Notes under the pieces: generated by a model
Told to the model about the DNA's origin: nothing
Databases searched by the model: none
What the model saw: the letters and a program-made list of their open reading frames with translations, nothing else
NCBI RefSeq assembly: GCF_003672135.1
Contig: NC_039515.1
Coordinates: 10,602,001 to 10,666,000, forward strand
Length of the DNA: 64,000 bases
Reading direction: 5' to 3'
Source: Ooceraea biroi
Lineage: Eukaryota > Arthropoda > Insecta > Hymenoptera > Formicidae
In this document: in pieces, positions 35,342 to 48,000 of the stretch
Numbering within the stretch: position 1 is the stretch's first letter
Layout of the letters: each line of letters opens with the position of its first letter
Made by a program: the position numbers and the translations under genes

Positions 35342-36650
35342 TTATTCCAAACAATTTATGAAACGCTTTTATCTCATTAACAAATATCATACTTTTAATT
35401 GTTTTAATTTATACAAAAAATAATAGAAATATTTAAGAACAGCATTTTAACGACACAATCTCGCAACAAATACAGATTATAGCAATTAGATAATATAGAA
35501 ATAACATATAATATAACAAATGTTATACCCCATTTATATAGGGTACATAACATTTTGATTGCATATAATTATGCTAATTTTTATATATGTTATTTTTAAT
35601 ATATGTTATTCTTTTCATTCTCTGTATACAGAAATGATTCTGCTACGAAATGTATGCGCATATAGTTTTACTTTCTATCGTCTGTGTTACACGGGACGTT
35701 GTAAACAGTATAGAGTCGCAGAAAAACAATTGGGGATTCCGAAGGGGACAGTCGTCAGGTGCATAACGGTTGTTCCGAGTTTTTTTTTTTCAACTTGTTA
35801 TTTCGTATTTTGTATTTCACTCATTTTTGCAATTGGCCGTATCGAACCTGAAAGGGATCGGGTGCCATTCAACACTAAGAAGAAGAAGAAGAAGAAGAAG
35901 CAGAAAAACAATTGAAGGTAACTTCATTCTGTTGGAAAGCACATGCTTAGCAACATCGGCAATATGCGTAAGTATCAGAAAAGCCCATTTTAAACTATAT
36001 AATATATTGCGCTAGATTTGACGCGATTTTTTGAGCAATGTTTTACTTCAAGAATTGTTTACCGTTGAATTGTATTGTATTTTATACTGTACATCTTATT
36101 TGACGCAAGATTTGCGCAATGTACACTTGTACGCAATATGAACAAATTGAAAACATGGAGAACGTATCAGTTATATAGGAATAGCGTGCTTATTAATATA
36201 TTAGGAACATGTATGTATAACAAAACGAATAATACAGAGGCGAGTAGCGAGTAGCGAGGCGATTATCATAACCTTGCACTAATTATAAATCAACAAGTAA
36301 CAAAAGTTTCTTCTTTTTCGAGGTTCTTTTTGCACTAGTGCATGCAACTAAAACGAACGAAGATATATACTATCTTGTATTAATGCACAGACAGTTCAGC
36401 TAAAAACAACTTGATGTTGAAACGTACAAATCATGGCGCATACCAGCAAACAACAAATTGCTTAAGAATAGAGCACGTTTTCAATATCTTGCGCAATTTA
36501 TGAAACACGTGCAATTTGCTTGCAATTTGTGTATGATGTTCTGCAATTCCATTTCTATTTCTTGCTTTAAAAATTGTGTCAAATCTTGCGCAATGTATAT
36601 TGCATAGTCTAAAACGGGCTAAATATTATATCATATTATTTATGTATGTC
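35342..36650. other. AT-rich region with a weak exon-like segment
   Basis: Around 35632-35758 a segment bounded by a possible acceptor and donor encodes a peptide with AEKQLGIPKGTVVR. This faintly resembles a pipsqueak-type helix-turn-helix, but nothing supports it further. An (AAG)n microsatellite lies at about 35877-35900. No reliable gene is seen. Confidence 0.4.
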
Positions 36651-36765
36651 AGAGAGGAACCTGAGAGTGGCCAGGCCGCCGTTTTGTCCGTGCTACGCCC
36701 ATATTTTTGCATTGAGAAATACAACACCGAATGTGAACTTACATTCCATTTAACATGCACATGAT
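36651..36765. repeat. Dispersed repeat, copy 1
   Basis: AGAGAGGAACCTGAGAGTGG through to ACATTCCATTTAACATGCAC is found inverted at about 53421-53532 with high identity, including the tract TATTTTTGCATTGAGAAATAC. Non-coding. Probably fragments of one interspersed element. Confidence 0.8.
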
Positions 36766-36788
36766 ATTTTTTCATTATGTATGTATAC

Positions 36789-36909
36789 AGGTCTGTTTTT
36801 TATTGCTGCACTGCTGAACTGGTGCAATACGTTAAAGTGAGACAAGTATATGTTTTCTCACTCTAACTCATTGCACCAGTTCAGCAGTGCAGCAATAAAA
36901 AACAGACCT
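36789..36909. repeat. Palindromic MITE, family B (uninterrupted)
   Basis: The 121-bp palindrome AGGTCTGTTTTTTATTGCTG ... CAGCAATAAAAAACAGACCT is closely related to the interrupted copy at 50728-51217. It shows what that site looked like before the TTAA element landed. Confidence 0.9.
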
Positions 36910-36923
36910 ATACATGTATTATA

Positions 36924-37035
36924 GGGTGTTTTCCAGCAACGACACAGTGTGACACAGTGTATCATTCTATCTTCTTTCAATACCAGCGAACAACAAAGAT
37001 AGAATGATACACTGTGTCGTTGCTGGAAAACACCC
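36924..37035. repeat. Palindromic MITE, family D (GGGTGTTTTCCAGCAACGAC ends)
   Basis: A perfect inverse pair GGGTGTTTTCCAGCAACGAC / GTCGTTGCTGGAAAACACCC with ACACAGTGTATCATTCTATC in the arms. It sits 14 bp from the family B element and 29 bp from the family A element. Confidence 0.88.
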
Positions 37036-37064
37036 ATATATGTTATATTATATTGGCTGCATTC

Positions 37065-37149
37065 TGATATTCACTGCCAGTACTTAAAATCTATAGTTTA
37101 TGTCACATACGCTATAGATTTTTAGTACTAGCAGTAAGTATCGGAACAT
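37065..37149. repeat. Palindromic MITE, family A (second copy)
   Basis: It starts GGCTGCATTCTGATATTCA and carries the central CTATAGTTTATGTCACAT motif of family A. The right arm is more diverged (GTATCGGAACATA). Confidence 0.75.
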
Positions 37150-37240
37150 AACCATTGTATATTACATATTATTGTATCACTATTATTGTATTATTATTAT
37201 TATTTGTTATTACATATTATTGTATTATTACTATTTGCAG

Positions 37241-37979
37241 AAAAAGAGCAAGACGAAGCGAAAGCTACCGAAAAGTCAAGGCTGGCAGGGTGGCCACAGG
37301 CTATAATGCAGATGCAAGAGAAAAATTTGCAGCTATTGCAACAAGTGCAAACGCTGTTGCAGCAGCAGCAAAAGCAGCAGCAAAGCCTGTTTCAGCTGCT
37401 GCAGCAACAGCAGCAGCAGCAGCATGGTATGGTGCAGCTGCTACAACAGCAATCGCAGAAGCTGCAACAAGAGCAGGAGGCACAGCAGCAGCAACAGCAG
37501 CAGCAAATCCTGTTAGAGCTGCTGCAACAACAGCAACAGCAGCAGCAAAGTATGTTGCAGCTGCTACAACAGCAACAACAGGAGCCGCAACCAGAGCAGG
37601 AGGCACAGCAGCAAGGCCTAATGCAGCTGTTGCAGCAACAGCAACAGCAGCAGCAAAGCATGTTGCAACTGCTACAACAGCAGAAACAAGAACCGCAACA
37701 GCAACAACAGGAGCCGCGGCAACAGCAGGTGGCGCAGGGACAACAAAAGCCACAGCAGGAGCAACAGGAGCAGCAACTGCAGCGGCGACTGGAATATAGT
37801 ATGTACAACTATTTTGTGATCTTCTATTTTTTGTTTTATGTTGTGTTAATTTTATTTCATTTATTTATTTATTGATTTATTTATTTTAGACTATAGAAGA
37901 GGTGCTGGCCGTTCTCGTGCCCGTTGGTACGCCAGACGAGCTTTCCTAAACGCAACCTTACCACGCAACCTAAGAAAAT
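37241..37979 (+). CDS. Glutamine-rich, repeat-encoded ORF (uncertain gene)
   Basis: A plausible acceptor (ctatttgcag) precedes 37241. From there one frame reads WPQAIMQMQEKNLQLLQQ and then repeated LLQQQQQQQQSMLQ units with regular leucines, giving a coiled-coil-like Gln-rich protein to about 37799. A second block after ttattttag at about 37890 could add YRRGAGRSRARWYARR and a stop at 37979. The same DNA is also open as a poly-Ala frame and on the minus strand, which is expected for CAG-type repeats and weakens the case for coding. No homologue is recognised. The repeat structure is certain; translation is not. Confidence 0.3.
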
Positions 37980-38684
37980 ACTATTCTTTATAATTTAATA
38001 ACATTCTGATGACATAATAATAAAAATATGATAATATATTAAACACTGCATTAATTATTTAGGCAATGCAAACTTTAATAATGTTCACATTGTTCAAATG
38101 TACAATAAGTATGTATAGTAGTTCAATAATGTAATAGTTATCTTAAAAATTGTGCCATTTTTTGATAAACGAAACATTAAAATTGAAAGACGATATTGGA
38201 AAAAATTTAGCTTTTCCTGTAGTTACAATGCGTTTCGCGAAAAACATTTTTTAAGCACAGAATGTGTAAAAAGTATTTAGAAATGATCATTCTTTAGGAG
38301 TCAATTCTTTAAGTAATAAGGTACAGTTTTATGGAAAAAAAAGGTTCTAATCATTTGTAAGTTTTTTTTATACACGCATATAGATAACTACCTGTAAACA
38401 TAAAAAATTATAATGTAAAGAAAATATTACAAATTTCCTCATAATTACATTAAAGTAGACCAAAAAGTTTTATTCGGTATAATTAAAGAAATAAATTTAT
38501 TACATGCTTTTGGAAATTAATTATTTTTATGTTTTTAGATACAAATACAAATATGTAGTTGCTAAATACAAAACTTTATAAAAAGACTTTATGTATTCAT
38601 AACAAGGATATTAAAGTATACATCATTTTCTAACATCAATGAGATATAAAACAAATTATTAAAATTTATATAATCAATATTATA
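37980..38684. other. AT-rich spacer
   Basis: Nothing recognisable apart from short A/T runs. Confidence 0.5.
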
Positions 38685-39445
38685 CAGGGTGTCCCGGGTT
38701 TTAACCGACAAACTGCGGGAGCATATTCTACTAGTGGAAATAAAAAAAAATTCTTATATCGAGTTTGCTTAGAAATGCTTTATTACAAAGTTATAAACCA
38801 ATATTGAAAAGAAATATGAGATAAGTAACAACGGATTTTAACACAAAAATAAAAATTATCTACGCAATGATTTAGTGACGCATTTCAAAATGTTGTCCTT
38901 GCACATCGATACAAGCTAGACATCGACGTAGTACAGAATTTGTTACAGTACGACATTCCTGAAAATTTTGTTGCATCTCAGTAACTGAATTAGTAATTCG
39001 TTGCTTTAAATCTATCTGGTACTCTCCTGTTAGGAAATCTACGTTGATACTCTCGTACGGCAGCTCGTGCATTTCCGTCACAGAATCCGTACACGAAATG
39101 AATATCGGTGTATTCCTCATTTGAAAACACTTTTGGCATTCTGATAGTAATTGCTAGTTGACACGACGATTGAAATCTAACAGCTACTGTTGTGAAAGTA
39201 ACAATCATACTGAATCGTTTCAACATAGTGAACATGAACACATGTGAATACACATAACGTAAACATCTTCGACCTTCCAAATTCTACACTATGTTCCGTT
39301 GTTACTTATCTGATATTTCTTTTCAATATTGGTTTATAACTTTGTAATAAAGCATTTCTAAGCAAACTCGATATAAGAATTTTTTCTTATTTCCACTAGT
39401 AGAATATGCTCCCGCAGTTTGTCGGTTAAAACCCGGGACACCCTG
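38685..39445 (-). mobile_element. Tc1/mariner-type element, internally deleted
   Basis: Long inverted repeats of about 140 bp begin CAGGGTGTCCCGGGTTTTAA at 38685 and end with the inverse at 39445, flanked by TA on both sides. On the minus strand the remaining code has an N-terminal piece (VFSNEEYTDIHFVYGFCDGN, REYQRRFPNRRVPDR), typical of the helix-turn-helix at the start of a Tc1/mariner-like insect transposase family. It joins almost directly to a C-terminal piece ending GQHFEMRH. The catalytic region is missing, so this is a non-autonomous deletion derivative. Confidence 0.83.
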
Positions 39446-39449
39446 TATA

Positions 39450-41453
39450 CAGGGTGGTCCACTTAAATCGATCATCTTAGATATTTCACTTGTTGTTGAT
39501 GATACAAAAAAATGTCTAAGGGAAAAGTTGCACCGTTCGAAGGGGCTATCATGATGACAGAACAAAAATTGTTTTAAGGCTATTTTTTCGGAGATTCAAA
39601 GGTCAAGATAATTTTTTTAAATGGAACTACATATTTTTGTTTGCGCAATTTTATAGCCAACATCGAAAGGAGTTCAGCGACCTATGACAACATGACCTTT
39701 AAATGATCTTGAACGTGGGAAACAGAAAAATCAAACTTTATGCTCTTCAACACAAAAATTTATTTAAGGAGGTGTTAGAAATGATGTCCTCCGATTTCAA
39801 TACATTTCCTAATACGATGCACAAATGATACTCTTACCCTTTCTATCATTTCTGAATTTATATTAGCACATGCATTCAAAATGCGCTCTCTCATGTTCTC
39901 TTGTGTAGTTGGTACATCATTGTAAACAGTGTTCTTTAACATTCCCCACAAAAAAAGTCTAAAGGATTCAAATCAGGAGAACGTGCTGGCCAACTGATAT
40001 GTCCTCTTCCTATCCAGCGTTCCGGAAACATTTCGTGTAAAACTGTACGTGCAACACGTGCGTTATGAGCCGGACAACCATCAGGCTGATACCACATTTG
40101 TAAACGAGTTTCTAACGGCACCTCTTCCAATAAGTTTGGTAATTGTTGGGACAAAAAATCAGCATATTTTTAACCATTTAATGTACCATCAATAAAGAAA
40201 GGGCCAATGATTCGATTGTGTAAAACACCATACCATACATTAAAACTCCATGGACGTTGACGTTCTACTTGTCGAAGCCACCTTGGATTTTCAACGGACC
40301 AATAGTGCATATTTCTTCTATTTACTTGTCCATGGTTAGTGAAAGTTGATTCATCAGTAAACAATATTCTGTTGAAAAAGAATTCATTAACCTCCAACTG
40401 TTGTAGCGCCCATTGACAAAATTCTATTCGATTGATAAAATCATTTCCATGAAGTTCTTGATGCAATGCAATGTGATATGGATGAAATGAGTGGCATTTA
40501 GGAATGCGTAAAACACTTGTCTTGGAAATACCAGTATTTCTTTGTATTTGTTGAGAACTGATATGTGGATTATTTGCCACTGCAGCCAAAACAGTAACTT
40601 CTGCTGGTTCATTAGTTTGCAAACGAGGTCGAATTTTCTTACGTGAACAAACACTTCCAGTTTCACGAAATGTTTTAATAAGACGGTCAAAAGCAGCGCG
40701 AGACGGTAAACGCTTTTCAGGGTATCTTTGGCCGTACATTCTCTGCGCCTCTGTAGAGCTTCTTCCGCTTTCACCGTAAATAAAAAGCATTTCTATTCTT
40801 TCCTCTTTCGTATAATCAGTCATATTTAAACTCTGATATCGAGAAGCTCAGGAAATGAACTGAACTGCGAAAGCATTTCACGATCATAAATATTTACATA
40901 CACATACACACACGCACACGATACATGTATGGAATTATTTCAATCTTACATTCCATTGAATTCCAGAACATGAGAGTGTTTACCGATGAATCAATGTTCA
41001 CTAACCATGGACAAGTAAATAAAAGAAATATGAACTATTGGACCGTCGAAAATCTAAGGTGGCTTCGATAAGTAGAACGTCCATGGAGCCTTAGAAAATG
41101 TATTGAAATCGGAGGACATCATTTCTAACACCTCCTTAAATAAATTTTTGTGTTGAAGAGCATAAAGTTTGATTTTTCTGTTTCCCACGTTCAAGATCAT
41201 TTAAAGGTCATGTTGTCATAGGTCGCTGAACTCCTTTCGATGTTGGCTATAAAATTGCGCAAACAAAAATATGTAGTTCCATTTAAAAAAATTATCTTGA
41301 CCTTTGAATCTCCGAAAAAATAGCCTTAAAACAATTTTTGTTCTGTCATCATGATAGCCCCTTCGAACGGTGCAACTTTTCCCTTAGACATTTTTTTGTA
41401 TCATCAACAACAAGTGAAATATCTAAGATGATCGATTTAAGTGGACCACCCTG
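39450..41453 (-). mobile_element. Tc1/mariner-type element: inverted pair of one full-length and one deleted copy
   Basis: The outer ends are inverse (CAGGGTGGTCCACTTAAATC at 39450, mirrored to 41453) and identical over about 360 bp, with TA flanks. A minus-strand copy with a nearly complete transposase fills 39450 to about 40860. From about 40970 to 41453 lies a plus-strand copy that keeps FTDESMFTNHGQVN and YWTVENLRWLR, then jumps to the C-terminal RKCIEIGGHHF. The unit is therefore two head-to-head copies whose outer ends are both transposon 3' ends, abutting the preceding element through TATA. Confidence 0.8.
39775..40823 (-). pseudogene. Tc1/mariner-type transposase with one stop and one frameshift
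   Basis: From ATG 40823 the protein starts MTDYTKEERIEMLFIYGESG and contains LFTDESTFTNHG (first Asp), then PDGCPAH (second Asp) and RSPDLNPLDFF (third Asp), with about 35 residues between the last two. An in-frame TAA follows GTLNG near 40170. Near 39940 a one-base shift moves the conserved WGMLK tail into another frame that ends at 39775 after IGGHHF. These two lesions suggest a fairly young inactive copy. Confidence 0.85.
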
Positions 41454-42152
41454 TATATATGTACATGTACATATATCAGAATAAAGACAAATTATTGACT
41501 ACATGATACATCTGTATTCAAATTTGAGCAGTGTACCGCCAAAGATGCAAAGTCTCTGACAATGAGCAAGAGTGAGATAGAAAGATATGTTTATCTCCTT
41601 CTACTGGCCGAAGTTGCCCAATGTCCCGAACGCACATCGACATGATAGGTAGCTTGATTCGTCATGAACCAATCCCTTCACGTCCACGTGCTATCGTATG
41701 CTACCGGTGCTCACAATATGGCAGCACTGCTGTACGACCGGTTTAGTGATTTTCTGTTAGTATATCGTGCGTGCAATTGTCTGACTTGAAAGCAAGTTTT
41801 TAATTCGAAAAATTTATTATTTTTACATGTATCTTTATTAAATTCTTATATATTATTATAAGAATTGTGTAAGTGAATAAGCCTTTTTTGTGTATAGAAT
41901 ATTTAAGCTTTATTTAATGAGGTTAACCTAGTAACAAGGTTAACCTAATTAATTTAGGTTATAGAATATATGATAGATATGCTCAATGTTAAGATTAACC
42001 TTTTCACTTCAGATTTCGATGGAAGAAGGTTCATTTGGCAGTTTTTTTCGTCCATTGAACAAGGTTTGAAAAATTAAAAACGTCTGCGAAGTTCTGTGAG
42101 AATTGCTGAAACTGAAAACTACACAGTTAGATTTTAACTTACGCTCTACAAC
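41454..42152. other. Upstream region of UTP23
   Basis: Non-coding. It contains GGTTAACCTAGTAACAAGGT and further AGGTTAACC-like motifs near 41930-41950, forming a short inverted repeat. The promoter and 5' untranslated region of the next gene should lie here. Confidence 0.45.
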
Positions 42153-43132
42153 ATGAAAACTTCACGACATAAAAAAGTTCGGAAAAACCTTGGATTTTAT
42201 ATAAACAACTACAAGTTTCGTCAACCATTTCAAGTTCTTATTGACGGTACATTTGCATTTGCTGCATTGCAGGTTAGTATTTATATCTGTGTACAGTTTC
42301 CAAGGTTAATTAATTCTGTTTATTTATTATATTTACATTTATGCATTATTACTTTTCACAGAACAAGTTCAACATACAAGAACAGCTTACAAAGTATTTC
42401 AAATGTGAAGTAAAGCTGCTGACAACACCATGCATCATTTCTGAGACTGAGAAACTTGGTATATTTTCTTCAGCAGTGAGTGGAGCCATGCAAATAGTAA
42501 AGCAGTATGCTGTACACAGGTGTGAACATACAAGGAAACCAATAAGTGGTTCAAAGTGTTTACGATCAATGATCGGGGAAAATAATAATTCCAGGTACAC
42601 GAGGAATCACCGTCTTCTTACATGCATCTGATATTATAAAAAATAATATTCAAATTATAAAATAATTTGCAGGGCTATTTGTAACTGTACTCCTTTATAT
42701 TACAGATACATTGTTGCCACGCAAGATCGAGAGCTTCAAGAAGAGTTAAGAATAATTCCAGGAGTTCCTGTACTTTATCTGCATGGAAAAGTACCTACAC
42801 TGGAATCTCCTTCAGAGGCAAGCCGCAGACACGCCGAGACTTTGCAGAAACAATTGGGTATGACTACATGGGAAAAGGAAACTGTAAAGGAATTGCGGAA
42901 GCATGCAGGTATGACGGAAGAGAATGTTCAATTGAAAAAGAGGAAGAAAAAGGGAGGCCCGAATCCGTTGAGTTGCTTGAAGAAGAAGAAACCACAAGCG
43001 ACAGCGTCGAATCAGACCGCTACGAAATCTGGTAAAGTCAGAAAAAAGAAAAAGATTAAGATAGCGTCGCATGTCAAAGAAGCTTTGATAACGGAACTGA
43101 AGAATAAACGCGAGGCATCGAGCAACGCATGA
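42153..43132 (+). CDS. UTP23: rRNA-processing protein UTP23
   Basis: Three exons give 259 residues: 42153-42272, 42362-42594 and 42706-43132 (TGA). The protein begins MKTSRHKKVRKNLGFYINNY and has the PIN-like domain of UTP23: the acidic residue D31 in FQVLIDGTF, then CIISETEKLG, a Cys/His cluster (HRCEHTRKPISGSKC) and YIVATQDRELQEELR, followed by GVPVLYLHG. The Lys-rich tail (KKRKKKGGPNP, KVRKKKKIK) is typical. UTP23 belongs to the small-subunit processome, binds snR30/U17 and is needed for early 18S rRNA cleavages in the nucleolus. A polyadenylation signal AATAAA lies at 43203. Confidence 0.95.
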
Positions 43133-45025
43133 ATCGCGCGCATTTTGTGGAAATGCGATACCTTTTGTACATAGGGTACAGTACTTTTTGTTGATTAAGA
43201 AGAATAAAGTATTTATTTAAATTTTTGTCTATTTCAAGATAAGACATATCCTATTTCCTTTCATTCATACAGAAGGTGTGTTCGAGTTAATAAATGTTTT
43301 AACTTAATTGTCTGTGTGCATGAATCTAAAAGATTTAAATGCGTACAATGTTTCTAATATACAGTAAAATAGTCAATTTTTCTTGTGGATAAATGAAGTG
43401 TAACACTTATTTAATAAAGATAGTTTACAATGTTTGATTTCATTGAGAAAGAAATGACGGCACAGGCATTATTTCAGATACAAGATCTTAACATTACTTG
43501 AATATTATGAAAATACGACTATATGAGAAAAATTAATGAAGAGAATGATCAATCCAGAGAAAAATGTACAATATTCTCTTTTTTGGTACAATATTGTACA
43601 ATATCGAATATCGAATACGTGCTATTTCCTTAAGGAATAATATTTATCTAAACATATAGTTGAATATGTCAATCTGGAATTAGGAACTTCCACACGTAGA
43701 AAGTACAGAAATGTTGCAAAATAATCTTTTTAATATAGGTGGCACCGTATTATTTACAGCCTTTGCTTAAGAACTTTCAGACAGTATTTAATACTACATT
43801 GTCACATTGCATTTATGTAAGATAATATCGTGGCAGATTACATTTTCAGAAACTAATAACCCTGTAAAACCTCTCAAGAAAATTAACATAAAAGCTACTT
43901 ATATAAATTCAATTATTTATATACATGTATATGTACATGAAAAGATTAGATATAGATTGTAAATCAGTTAACTTTAATTAAATAAATATAAATCAAATGT
44001 AATAAAACAGTTGACATAAATTTTAAAATTGCGGAGAGAATTGAAAATGTTACAAAATGTCTTGGCACGTGTCAGGGTTTCAACATTCAAATCTCGTGAG
44101 TTTCTATCCAGCAGTAAATCTGCCACTATAATTATAAACAATACATAGTATCTTTTTATATTATAAATATATGTTAACTCAATTATACAAGTAAATGGGT
44201 CTAATTTTTTTAATTAGTTGAATATAATTATCATGGCGTTATTTATTGCAATGTAGACTTTTCCTAGTTCAGAAATTACTATCCACAAAAATATAGTCTC
44301 TTCAGTCAAAAAATCGTTTCTAAAAGATTATTAAACAAAAAATTTTTCAAGTTTTGTTTTAATTAAAAGTGTTTACAGCTACAGTCTCATGTGCAAATAT
44401 GAGTCGTTAAATATAATATTATGAAATTATAATCATTATAAAAAATCATGAAATTTATGTATTATCTGTACTCGGACAAACAACGGGATCTATGAGATTT
44501 GACGGGATATCGTATCTCGCTGTGAAAGTTCATCTTCTATAATTGTCGTCAAAAATATAAACATAACACTGAGCCAAATTTAATGTAAAACAGAAAAATA
44601 TCGCTCGTCAGTATTGAATGTTCTCTAGCATTAATCTATCGTTCAATCAAGAAAACTTGAAGTTCGTCCTTTCTCCATTTTCGCTTGTGATCTTAGACCG
44701 CTTATGTAAAAACCGTCACACACATTCGCATTAGAACGTCTCTAAAGGCATAAAAACAAATGATCTATCGCATAATCGAACATATATATCTTATAAATAA
44801 AATTAAAGCAAATCTGAATGTGAGTTTAAAGTAAAGTAGCGTGAATGCTAATGAATCCACATTTGTTCTACCTTTTATATGAATTATATATATATATTTA
44901 TATATATATAACGCGAGTTCCTTAAACATGACTCTTTCGAATATTGCTTTTAGATAAAAGTAGTCTTTAAACAGAACGTATAAAATCTTATACAATATAT
45001 CCGAGTAAACTCATAAACGTGGCGG
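43133..45025. other. Intergenic region between convergent UTP23 and EDC4
   Basis: AT-rich and non-coding. It must contain the 3' ends of both genes. TA-rich runs occur near 44885-44912. No RNA gene was recognised. Confidence 0.5.
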
Positions 45026-48000
45026 TCAAGGATGCTGGTTTAATAATGCACGTGCAGCCATGGCAAGCATTTTCATCCGGCGCGTCGACCGATGCGCCGG
45101 ATTGCTCGCTACGAACGCAGCTAATTGAGTTTGTAGAGTCATTAGCACTGTGCCCATGTGTTCACGTGTCACAGGATCATTCGGATCTAGATTCAATATT
45201 GCTTCTTCCAACCACCTGTTTGCAGAAACAAAAGGATTCATTTTGATTTATAACGTTGACTGAGATAAGAATAAGATTTGTTTCTTATAACAGTAAAATC
45301 TGAATCGAAGTCTTATAATACCTGTGCTTCAATTCCGTACGGTGTCCTAAATCGGCGGACAGCTGCTGCACGAGTGAGAGAATCACGGGTTGTTGTAATA
45401 TGGATCTCGAACCTTGGCCCTGCACGCCTGAACACGAAAATACTCTCGAAGGCTCCGTTTTCTCGCACACTAATACTACCAATCCCAAGTCACTTGCACT
45501 CAGAGCTTGTTGGAAAGCGGCATTCAGTTGTCCTCTGTGAAGGAGGGACATGACACGTGCCTGAGCATCGGCTACCGCAGTGACCGGTATGGCGGGTGTT
45601 GTTGCTCTTGAGCTGAGGAATTTTGAAAGGAATTAGTAGAACCTGGTTGCAAGTCTGGCAAGTTAAACTCTGAATTTGTGAGCAAGTCTCTTACCGCGCA
45701 CTAGAAATCTCTGTAAGCTGCTGACTCAGATTCTCCCGTACGGAATCACGAACTGCTCGAATGGTGCCGTCTTGAATTGTTGTCATAATTCTATTTAATT
45801 CAGTCTGTAATTCCTCGCGTACTAACGTTGATAGCGTCTCTCTTAATTGCTCATTACGCCGTTGACACTGTTTATCGATGGTAACGTCGACGTGTTGCAG
45901 ATCTATAAAGAAAAATAATATTGATGTAGCAAGCTCTTTTCGGAGGTCTGTCTCAAATTATCCTGATTAAAACAAGCCACTTACATTCGCGAGTACCTTT
46001 AATAAAAGTCTCCTGGATCTGTCTAAACATGGCTTGACAAACCTTCTCCATGCCAGGTAAAACGAAAGTCGCAAACGCATCTCTGAATGCAACATCCAGG
46101 GCTGATTTAGCTGCGTTCGCAGCTGCCAGGGCTAAGGCGTCCTTTACACGCGCGCTATTTACCAGTTCAGTCACATTCTTTTGGAAGAGTTCGTCCATTT
46201 GATTTGCGTCCAATCTCATCTGACGCTTCAAAGGCTCTATGGTTTTCTCGACTGCGTGCGGTAAGGTATTCTCGATCTTCTCCTTTACCGTCGTCTCGAA
46301 CGTGTTTAGGAATTCATGCTGGCGAGCCATTTGCCCGTACAAGGTTTGCTCCAGAGTCGCATTCTGCTGCTGCGACATTCTTGCCAACGCGGATTCTACT
46401 CGCGTAAACGCCGGTGACTCTTGCTGCAACCTAGCCACCTCCGCGCGCAATTCCTTTAGCTCTTGACACTGATCTTGGATTACCTCTAAAATAGATTTCA
46501 ATTTGCCGTTCAATTCGAGGAAATTGGCGTCATTATTCACGCGCCATGACGCGCCGGTATCGTCGGTCGGAAGGGACGTCGTCTTCGGCTCGTCCTTCGT
46601 CTTCTGCCTCGATACGTTATTATCGGTGTCATCGGGAAACTCCTTTGGCTCTTGCATCGCGTGCACGCTGACATCTTTGAGCAAAACCATCGGAATATTC
46701 GACCAGTTCTCGTTGGCGTTCACTTTCGCTTCCGGCTTGTCGTCAATCTCAGCTTCCTCGTCCGCCTTAAGTGACATGATTTCTCTCACTTCTCTCGACG
46801 GACTGCTGCCACAGCTGGCGGGAGCTTGCTCTTCCAGCTCGGCTTTTGCCAGTGGCGTATCAGACGCGTTCAGAGCTTGTACCGCTTGTGCGAGAGAGGG
46901 ACTGCTGGACAAAACGTTTCTGGAACCCAATTCCGGACTGCCGGGATTAGATTCCAATTCATTGTTTTCCTTTTTCGCGGGAGAACTAAACGCATCGGGA
47001 GTCATGAGGTTTAAACCGCTGGTATTGTGATTCATGGTCGACTCGATTGTGGCAGACAGACGTTCCTCTTCGCAATTCTCACTGGAAATACCGTTATGAT
47101 TGACGTTTCCCAGGTCTGGTAAATCCTCCGAATAATCCAGCAAATCGTGAGTAAGCGTGTCCATGAGACAATTATCACCCGCTTGCAATGCCGGTTTGAA
47201 AGCAATGTGGCATTCCTGCAACGACTTCGGTTGGACTAGATACATGGAGATGACGAGACCCTCGTCGCTCTCCTCGATCTCCTCGCACGAGCAGAGATCT
47301 TCCAGAGATTCGCCGGTCGAGCGTATCTTTCGTTGTTCAGCGTCGACGATACCGAAACTCAAAATTGGATATGGCAGAAGAAATTCTGACACCGTGCTTA
47401 CACATGCCAATGCCTCGCCCTTGTCTTTCGACAGGCTCAGTATGTATAAAATTTTGTTGTATATGTCCGATAGGAAGAGATACCCAGCACTGAGATCCAG
47501 GCCTGCTTTCAACACTGGCATCTTGCCCGTCGAAGGATTCGGGGCAAACTTGATCGTTTGTAAACAGGTCCATAATTCACATGACCATACCTTCAATTCC
47601 GAATTATTGTCACACCCGGTCACAGCGAATCTCCAAAACTGGACACTGCAGAAAAGTATTTCCTTCGCTTAGCTGTCCAATTAATATGCAGGTACATACC
47701 GACTTGATACATTTTTTTTTAAACACTCACTCGGGTTGGTAGTTTTTATGATCATCCAAGAAAAACAGACAAGAGATAGGTCGACCACCATGAGGCCTCC
47801 ACTGGTGTAAGCAACGAGGTTGCGGTTGTCCGTTGTGAGAATTACCGTGTAGGAAAACCTGAAAGAATTTTACTTCCCCATCTGTACTAGCTGTTGCCAG
47901 TGCCGTACCATCTGGGCTGAGCATCGCTTCGATGATCGTTCCCGAATGCTGATCAATTTCCATCATACCTCCGCTTTCTTTAACAGCCGGATCTCTTGCC

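Noticed and set aside
35632..35758. Possible pipsqueak-type helix-turn-helix exon
   Set aside because: The similarity is limited to about ten residues, the flanking splice sites are mediocre and no neighbouring exon joins to it.
46503..47672. Plus-strand frames of 170-odd codons
   Set aside because: They are antisense to the large EDC4 exon, which has clear family similarity.
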